Source: Moniliophthora roreri
Lineage: Eukaryota > Basidiomycota > Agaricomycetes > Agaricales > Marasmiaceae
DNA: 64,000 nucleotides
Assembly (NCBI GenBank): GCA_001466705.2
Contig: LATX02000001.1
Coordinates: 2,728,001 to 2,792,000, forward strand
Direction of reading: 5' to 3'
Positions 56,839-64,000 of this stretch are shown one piece after another. Position 1 is the stretch's first letter; each line of letters starts with the position of its first letter. The notes under the pieces are model-generated. The model made no database searches and was not told the DNA's origin. It was given only the letters and a program-made list of their open reading frames with translations. The position numbers and the translations under genes were made by a program.

Positions 56839-58479
56839 ATGGCGAAACCCAAAGGAGGATTCTACGCTGTACACACTGGCCGGATACCGGGCGTATACTC
56901 TACTTGGTGCGTGTATCCGCCATGATATTTCTCCCCAGTGACTAACAAGCGATCGGTATTAGGGCAGAATGCGAAGCCCAAATTAAAGGTTTTACGAACG
57001 CGAAATACAAAAAGTTTCCGAGTCAAGAAGAAGCAGAAGAATTCTTAAAGGTTCCAAAGCACCCCAATCTGCAAGGTGAACAGCCAAGCTTGAGCTCAAC
57101 AACAACAGAGATCGGAAAAAAGCGACCCTTGGAGGACAAGGCTGAGGCCGACACGCCTTCGCCTAAAAAGCAAAAAGTCGTTTTTGAATTCGACAACTCT
57201 ACGGACAAAGACGACGATCTTGTTGTATACTGCGATGGCGCATCCAAAGGCAATGGAAAACAAGGTGCCGTAGCAGGCGTTGGCGTTTGGTGGGGGCCGG
57301 GTGACGAACGGCACGTATAATATCGCGGGCTTTGAGCTCAAATCTCACTGATGTGTGCAGAAATCTCGCAGAAAGATGTCCCGGTGAACAGACGAATAAT
57401 CGTGCCGAGCTAATTGTGAGTCACAGAAACTTTCCTCGAGGCTGACCTGACATATTTCGGCTATGTGCAGGCTATTGCCCGAATCCTTGAAACAACCCCA
57501 GTTAATAAAAAACGACGCCTACTTATCAAGACTGACTCCCAGTATTCGATGGACTGTACGTTCTGCTAAAGTTCATGAACACAAAATCTCATGACTTACC
57601 GACTTCTCAGGTTTCCACAATTGGATACAGAAATGGAGAGCAAACGGTTGGAAGTCTGCTTCTGGTGGAGACGTCAAGAACTCGGCTCTGATACGATATA
57701 TTGCCACGCTCCTCGAATTCCGCATACTCTTTGGACAAAAAGTTATGCTGCAAAAGGTCAAAGGGCATTCGGGTGTAGAGGGCAACGAGGGTGCGGATTA
57801 CCTAGCCAACAAGGGTACGCTTGTTACGACCCACCCGCCCGACAGAGACTGGGGAGAGGAAGAAAGGGTGTACAGAGAGAAAGCAGAGAAGTTGCTGAAT
57901 GGGGCCCAGGAGGAGCACGCCGGGGGAGACTTGGAAGTTGTGGAGGAGAAGGACGATGTGGAAGATGGTTCTAGAGGAAAGGTTTCTGTAACTGTCGATA
58001 GTGACGCGTTAAAGGCAATCCATGACAACACAGCGGAAACGGCTATCTCGACAACACCTGCCTCAAGGGCACCTGACAAGATCGAATCTACTGTGACGGA
58101 AGTGGATGTGAGTTAAATGTACTTGGGCTTGGTTTCGGATGCTGACTGCCACAGGACCTAGAAGGATACGCGGAGGCATGGACGGACGATGACGATCTCT
58201 TAGATGAGGGAGACTTGGAGAAGGATGACGCGGAAGATGGTTCTGGAGGAAAGGCCTCTGTGACCGTCGATAGTGACGCATCAAAGGCAATCCACGACAA
58301 CGCAGCAGAAACGGCTGTCCCGACAAGGGCGCCTGACAAAGTTGAATCTGTGACGGAAGTGGATGTGAGTTCAATATGCTTGGATTCGGTTTCCTGTATT
58401 GACGATGCAACAGGATCTGGCAGGGTACGCAGAGGCGTGGGCGAATGATGACGATCTCTCAAATGACTTGAAAGACTGA
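56839..58479 (+). CDS. RNH1: Ribonuclease H1 with duplicated acidic tail
   Basis: About eight exons. The N-terminal hybrid-binding domain (PF01693 type) is MAKPKGGFYAVHTGRIPGVY, STW, AECEAQIKGFTNAKYKKFPS and EEAEEFL. The catalytic domain has LVVYCDGASKGNGKQGAVAG (first Asp), NNRAELIAIARILETTPV (Glu), RRLLIKTDSQYSMDC (Asp), FHNWIQKWRANGWKSASGGD and VKGHSGVEGNEGADYLANKG (His loop and last Asp). All four metal ligands are present. RNase H1 cuts RNA in RNA:DNA hybrids in the nucleus and mitochondria. After the catalytic domain comes an acidic tail of two tandem copies: EDGSRGKVSVTVDSDALKAI and EDGSGGKASVTVDSDASKAI, each followed by TEVD, an intron, and DLEGYAEAW or DLAGYAEAW. The tail is absent from typical RNase H1. 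Confidence 0.92.
57946..58479 (+). repeat. Tandem exon-intron duplication in RNase H1
   Basis: Copy 1 (57946-58217) and copy 2 (58218-58479) share the order acidic exon part, TEVD, a short intron, then a YAEAW/DDDDL exon part. The introns (58108-58154, 47 nt; 58365-58413, 49 nt) sit at the same codon junction, both start GTGAGTT, and share a GGNTTCGGTTTC-like core. The unit is about 270 bp. It is seen directly in the sequence. Confidence 0.85.
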
Positions 58480-59102
58480 GTTAGCTCTATATCCCATATT
58501 TGGATGATATGTATATACTGGTCGGTGATTGAACTTTAGGTAAAGTCATGTACAAGGTAGTTCACAAAAAGGAGCGTACTGTACTTGGATGTACGTTTTC
58601 CTCGATGAGTTGGACTAGGTCATCGCCTGTGAACTTGTGGTCATTCAGTCAATGAATGGTGCTGTGCGTCAATATCCGACATAGGGACAAAAGTGAGGGA
58701 AATTCTTGATATGTCATATTGCAATAGAAATATTGGGACTACAGACTATGGAACTGGAAAATGTGAGTGAGACACAAGAGTTTGTGGCCGAACCATTGTC
58801 CTCACAAAAAAGTGTGTTAAAAGTGGTAGAATTCCCAGCCAGCTGCCATAGCCATGTGGAGCCAAGTGTCTCTACCCATTGTCCTCAGCTACGCTATAGA
58901 CGGAGGGACGTCATGAACTGAGGTCTACGCTATTGTTTACAATGTTTACAGATTGATATTCGCCTCTGTCTAGTAGACTAAGGATAGTAAATCTATTGTT
59001 GGACCGAGGTCGAGCAATTTTCGGGGCCTTAGCCACGCTATCCACGGACCGGCCCGCAGGGTAGCTTCCGTGGATATCAAGAGATTACAAGTGTTGCGTA
59101 GG
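58480..59102. other. Gap between convergent RNase H1 and DNMT1 genes
   Basis: About 620 bp between two stop codons on opposite strands. A 71-codon plus frame at 58706-58921 is not supported. The gap contains the polyadenylation regions of both genes. Nothing else seen. Confidence 0.4.
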
Positions 59103-62100
59103 TTACTCCTTCGGACCTTCCGTCTGGATTGGATTCTGTTTTAATACACTTCGCAGCTCTCGTCCAATAGCAATGGACACGGGGAACGCGACGGCGTTTC
59201 CGATTTCACGGTGCTGCAGAATTATGCCAATCAATCACGAAAATGGGGCTCGGAACAGAGGCTCTCACTTACCATCTAGAGGGCGGAAGGCGGGCGAGTG
59301 TATGTCAGAAAAGCATATCGAAATGACAAGGGGAGGAATTTACCGCAACAACGTTATCATTTACTGCCAGGAAAACGAAGTTGTCTGGGAATCCCTGCGA
59401 GCGGGCAAGCTCCCGAACAGTAACCATCCGTCGACTCTGTAAATGACGTGAGTTGGTAGAAATATCAGGAGAAGAGAAAACACACATTAGGATGAAGCAC
59501 TCTGCCTTGTTTTGCCGTTGGTGCCATGTTGGTGACGGTGGTTGGGAAGTAGCCATTGCCATCCAAACGTCCAAACGGACCTGGGGAATAGCAGTCAGCA
59601 CCTTGAATACTTGGCCCCTGATAAATTTTACCTGGCTTGTAACTATGTTTTGCATTCGCGGAACTTGGATTTGAAAGCTGAAAATTCTGAAGCCATAATG
59701 GCAAATCTACCAGAGTCAGCAAGGCACCTCGAAGCGAAGACAGAGAGGTTTGGTTACCTCTGTAGTCGGCAGTGGGACGCATGGGAATATGCATGGCTCT
59801 GAAACAGCACGGTATCTATGAGGTGTGTGACTACATTGAAAAAAGCGCACCTTCGCTGGTCGCCAATGTCCAGGATTCTCGTATAATGTTGAAGATCAGT
59901 GGTAGGCAGAATCCTGGCATTCAGTTGGAACCGAGTCCGCGGAGGATGTCGGTACTCGACGGCTCCTTCGTACCCACAACGGCCATTCTCCTTTTTGCAC
60001 TCAAAGGCAGGAAAATTAGTAGAAAGTAACTTTCCATCAGGGTCCCGCCTGTGTGGTAAATTAGACAGTAAATACGTCGTGAGTTCACTTACCAATCGAA
60101 TGGCGGCAAGTCTTCAATTGCATCATTGATGGATACAGATGGATGAAGTGCGGTCCCTTGCACGAACACCACTGGCTTGATGGAGGCCCCAACAGAAAGG
60201 TTAATAGGTGGGATTGGCCGTGGAAAGTCGTGAGTTGGTCGAGGAAGGTCAGGAAGTTTGAGGCCATGTTTGGCAGCAACCATGAAGAACCTGAGTCGGC
60301 TTTGAGGCGTACCATAATGGCCAGCTTGCAAGTAGCCGTATCGAGCCTGATAGCTAATCAGAAATGAATCAGCGGTCGAACTGGCCTCCGATGAAAGGTC
60401 TCACCCCATCTCAAGCAGAGCCCGTAGAAGAAACTTTAACCCTCCTTGCTCTAGACCGCCGGTCAGCTTGCCTTGCCCATTCTGACTAGCCTTCAAGCGA
60501 TGACTCAGGAATCCAGGGACATTCTCGAAAATAGCATAATCCGGGTTCAAGAAGTCTATCCATGATAGCGCATTGAAGAAGAGATTGCTCTTCGTGTCAT
60601 CGTTTCGCTTACATTTGTTCAAGCCAGAAAAGCTCTGGCTTCAAACAAAAGCAGTTTATCAGCGAATTCGTCTTTCATTTATCCGGAACAGTTACCCATA
60701 CCATGGAAATCCAGCAATGACAACTTTGACGTCTCCAGGTTTAGGCGGAGGAGAGACCTTGATAGTCGAATCATACAGCTGGGAAGGGATCTCTGCTCCT
60801 TGCCCATAATGAAGCTTTACTGCGTATTTCAACATTACATTGACACATTGATTGTGAACGATGGTATTTGGAGAATTATGCCTGGCATTATTAGTTCGAG
60901 TGTGATTAGATGCCGGGAGGAAAGTCGACGCTTACTGATACGTTTTTGCTGCGCTGGGTGCTATTTCCACAGCGTGAATTATTTGAATTGACCGGCTACC
61001 ATTCGATAAACCGAGACCGAATGCGCCGCAGCCTCCGAACAGATCGATGGCGGGGGCTGATATCTTGAAAGAATCTCGGTTGTCCCGGTACAGTGCAGCG
61101 TCGCCACTAGCGCACACTTTACACGATGGTACTGACTTCGAAGAGATCGGAGTGCGGTCATCCCAAGAAGGGCCAGTGAGCGAAGGAAAAGTGTGTTTGA
61201 CGAGAAAGTGGTTAGGCGAGAATAAAAGCCATTCCTCAAGATCTTCCTGTTCAATTGGTATGAATGGGTGAACAAGGCAGATCTGAAGAACGTTTGCCAG
61301 TGCAACTCTTTGAAGGATTGGTGTCATGAACAAGTGGCGCTGAGCATTAGGATCAGTTTCAGCCAGCTGAAAAGAATATTACCTATACGTACCTCATCTC
61401 GCACCTCTGTCTTAGGCAGTTTGCATTTCAGATCACAGATACGACCTAAACGCTTGAGCTCAACCTTGATATGTTGTGCATCGCTTTGACTTTGCTTTGG
61501 AGAGATGATTTTTGAGATTTGGCCAATCCTCGCAGGTCCCTCCTCGGCTGAGCAATATAGAACAAAATCGTGCAGGTGGAATTTCTGTCCTCTATAGGAA
61601 ACAGTCCCACTATCGATGCTCGTTGCCTTCTCCTCCTCCTCCTCCTGCGCTTTGGTGATGCATACCGGGCAGTTCTCCGGCGGTGGGGAACAAGATGCTA
61701 TTTGCAGCGGGGTCCAATCAACCGAGGTGAACGCGCCAGTTAGGTGGTTATACATGAATCTATAGAGAAGGCTGAGGCCGTCGCATACGAAGATACGTCA
61801 AATCAACGCACTTGTAATAATATTCATCATAAGATATTGGTATATCCTTAGTCGGGGGTATATGAACGACAGGAACTTTCCCTATAATCTTGTTAAGATC
61901 AGTATACCCACAATCATTATGTAGGAAGAGTTCCTGTGGATTGGCAAGTTGCTGAGGAGTGATTTGGAAACCATGATCGAACCAGCGAATATGAGCAGTT
62001 CCCTTATCCTTCAAAATGTATATGATGGAAGCGAACCTATGTGTCAGGTAGGTTACAGGCTTTGAAGAGAGATACAAGTCAAGCATACCAGAAATGATTT

Positions 62101-63675
62101 GCAATGTCATCATCTTCTTTCAACTGGAAGGAAGCCGGGAAGGTTGAGTCGACGGGATCACCGTACTTCTCAATTGGAACGAGCACGACATCCCCAGGCT
62201 ATAGATGACTCAACTGAGCGAAGCAGCAATCATTATCCCGATAAAAAGCTTACCTCGTATGTCTCGCCATTAATATCAACGCTGAAGCAATAAGACTCCT
62301 GGTCACCACCGCCTGATAAGGTGTCGCCAAAGTTGATGCGCCAACTCTGTCTGTCCTCTCGTGCTCGGTCAATAAGCTTCTGCCAGCGTCGCAAGAGCTT
62401 TTGCCGCCGTGTTTTCTCAGATACTGTTCTCGATACTAACGGTTTACCAGCAAGTTCCAATTTTTCCCAACACAAACCATCGGCGAGCGAAGCGATAAGG
62501 GGAGTGACGTATGTAGGATTGAGATCTTTGGCTCTTCGCTTTCGAGTATACGTGTCATGAGTTTGATGATGGAGTATTCGCTGTGGCGGCCCTCTTCTTT
62601 TCGGACTTCCCAGAATTCCCTTAATCACCGGTGAAGTCTTGAAGGTATTGCCAGGTGCTTGCGGTTCGACGAAGTCCCGGATTATGGGAATCTGGAGGCC
62701 AAACGCGTCAGAAGTGAACCAAGGCGAGCCCTCGACGTACTGCTTCTCTGAACTGAGTGACATTGAAGTCCTTGGTTGTAAGGAAGTCATCGTATGCTTG
62801 CTCTGGATACTCGCTCACGGATGACAGTATATACCCAGCTAGGACGTGCGGTGCAGTGAAGTTGCTATAGATCGACTTGTACTCTTCCGCAGGCGTGCCA
62901 AGAATGTACCAACTCCATTCAGTTTCTATCCAGAAAGGACTGGTTGGGTCGTCAACTCACATAATAACAGAGAAGGTACGAATCCACATACGCGTCCTTT
63001 TCTGTGTAATCAAAAGTATATCGAAATATAGCCCCCAAATGAACATACTGCGCCTCCGAGTCTCCCAAATCCTCACTGAGACCATCTTCCTGTCCCTCGT
63101 CCTCATCATTTTCGTGGCATGCAGTGACGAAGCCTGCAGCTTCAATGTTGCCCGACGTGTGCTCTAGAGCATCCAATGAAACTAATTTGTTATTGCGATG
63201 TGCATCGAAGAACACAAACTTGTCAAGTATGCGGACAGGTTTCTGATCATCGTCGTTCAAGATTGTGTCCTCGTCCTCGGGAGATTCCCCTATGATTGCG
63301 AGTTCTTCATGGTCTGTCAGGATCGTTATTTCGGGAGGTGGGCGCCAGACTATATATACACGTCAGCGAAAGTTTCATTGACTTTCAAGGTGAATATCTT
63401 GCCCAATGCTTACCCGCAAAGTGCAGTTCAACCTCATCTTCGATAGGCAGACTCTGTGACCGCTGTACCTGTGGTCGTCTTGCGAGCTGAACAGTGTGAT
63501 TCTTCCTGTCATTCAGGCCACCCGGATAAATTAATATGGAACTCACCGAGCTGCTCTCTGCACCTCTCATCTCTTCCACGACAACCCTTTGTGGACGATC
63601 TTGCTTGTCTGACGAGATATCGCGTTTTCGCTTTCGACTGGTGGGGATGTGGACTCCATCGAAGACTAGAGGCAT
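59103..63675 (-). CDS. DNMT1: DNMT1-type DNA (cytosine-5) methyltransferase
   Basis: A large multi-exon gene of roughly 1,200 residues. The N-terminus is basic (MPLVFDGVHIPTSRKRKRDI). An RFTS-like domain follows: KPVRILDKFVFFDAHRNNKL, VSLDAL, VHLGAIFRYTFDYTEKDAYV. Then a linker with TRKRRAKDLNPTYVTPLIAS. BAH-like domains contain GDVVLVPIEKYGDPVDSTFP, WFASIIYILKDKGTAHIRWF, then YRGQKFHLHDFVLYCSAEEG. The catalytic domain has motif I AIDLFGGCGAFGLGLSNGSR, motif IV GFPCQSFSGLN, motif VI PDYAIFENVPGFLSHRL, motif VIII QARYGYLQAGHYGTPQSRLR, motif IX MVTVRELARSQGFPDNFVF and motif X HREIGNAVAFPVSIAIGREL. All key residues are present. The codon for the catalytic Cys is split by a 63-nt intron (60639-60701). 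It methylates DNA in the nucleus, probably in transposon control. The start at 63675 is preceded by another in-frame ATG at 63744. Confidence 0.93.
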
Positions 63676-64000
63676 GGTACTCGAAATGTGCGGGACTCGA
63701 GGGAAGGTTCTTTCACTTTGCGGTAGACTCAGCGCATGCGACAAGGCAGGGGCGCGACAAATTCGAAGTTGCGAAGCCCTGCTCCGCGCGAATCCCTAAA
63801 CTTAAATGTTAATGTCGAACCTCCACTTTTAACTCCCAAAATCCTTTCCTACGTCTCGTATCTAGAATTCGAGGGTGGCGGGATGGAGCTCGTAGAGTCG
63901 CAGGAACTGGAGGAGGTATAAGGCCACACCTTCCCTCAAGTTGTTCCATGCGCGCGCTTAGCTTCGGTTCCATGACTAATACAAAAATATAGGCTATATT
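63676..64000. other. Region upstream of DNMT1, no gene seen
   Basis: About 325 bp to the window end, containing the DNMT1 promoter or leader. Short frames only; a gene beyond the edge cannot be judged. Confidence 0.4.

Noticed and set aside
1..64000. CRISPR arrays, insertion sequences or LTR retrotransposons
   Set aside because: No regularly spaced repeats, terminal repeats or transposase, integrase or reverse transcriptase motifs were found by reading; RNase H here is the cellular H1 type with its own N-terminal domain.

Overview
This window looks like a gene-dense piece of a basidiomycete (Agaricomycete mushroom) nuclear genome. The evidence is short introns of mostly 45-70 nt with GT-AG ends, many very small exons, compact intergenic gaps, and gene families typical of that group: ent-kaurene-oxidase-like P450s, a DUF6535 membrane protein, F-box-like proteins, an RFTS/BAH DNMT1-type methyltransferase and a LaeA/Umta-like methyltransferase. 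I cannot name the species. No bacterial operons, CRISPR arrays, rRNA genes or convincing tRNA genes were seen.

Layout, left to right: an F-box-like gene (+, 0.76-2.34 kb); cytochrome P450 copy 1 (-, 2.47-4.73 kb); an unknown, probably mitochondrial protein (-, 4.95-5.99 kb); a DUF6535 membrane protein (+, 6.57-9.0 kb); a small RRM-like protein (+, 9.8-10.7 kb); a low-complexity protein (+, 12.3-13.8 kb); a homeodomain-like regulator (-, 14.8-16.4 kb); the RNA helicase SKI2 (-, 16.6-21.5 kb); a SAM-dependent methyltransferase (-, 22.0-23.4 kb); a 3 kb gene-poor stretch; the ESCRT factor IST1 (-, 26.5-27.8 kb); an F-box/LRR-like protein (-, 28.4-30.4 kb); a broken D-3-phosphoglycerate dehydrogenase gene (+, 31.9-33.1 kb); a Mei2-like RRM protein (-, 33.4-36.2 kb) divergent from a Rab5 GTPase (+, 36.5-37.5 kb); a large disordered coiled-coil protein (-, 38.4-41.8 kb); a 4 kb gene-poor stretch; prefoldin subunit 1 (-) closely divergent from the spliceosomal GTPase SNU114 (+, 46.7-50.3 kb); calnexin (+, 50.6-52.7 kb); P450 copy 2 (+, 54.2-56.4 kb); RNase H1 (+, 56.8-58.5 kb), convergent with a DNMT1-type cytosine methyltransferase (-, 59.1-63.7 kb).

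The genes are mostly unrelated housekeeping functions: RNA decay and splicing, endosomal traffic, ER folding, chaperonin delivery, and DNA methylation and R-loop removal. I see no secondary-metabolism cluster, because the two P450s are 50 kb apart with no terpene synthase, PKS or NRPS nearby. The most unusual content is in gene structure. The P450 pair shares a 6-nt micro-exon, and copy 1 has an extra intron that looks like a tandem copy of its neighbour. RNase H1 has a tandem exon-intron duplication at its C-terminus. The DNMT1 catalytic cysteine codon is split by an intron whose retention would stop translation at the active site. Two genes carry intron-like segments that are multiples of three and contain no stop. 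The phosphoglycerate dehydrogenase copy has three in-frame stops but keeps its introns and catalytic motifs. All splice models were made by eye from splice signals and protein-family expectations.
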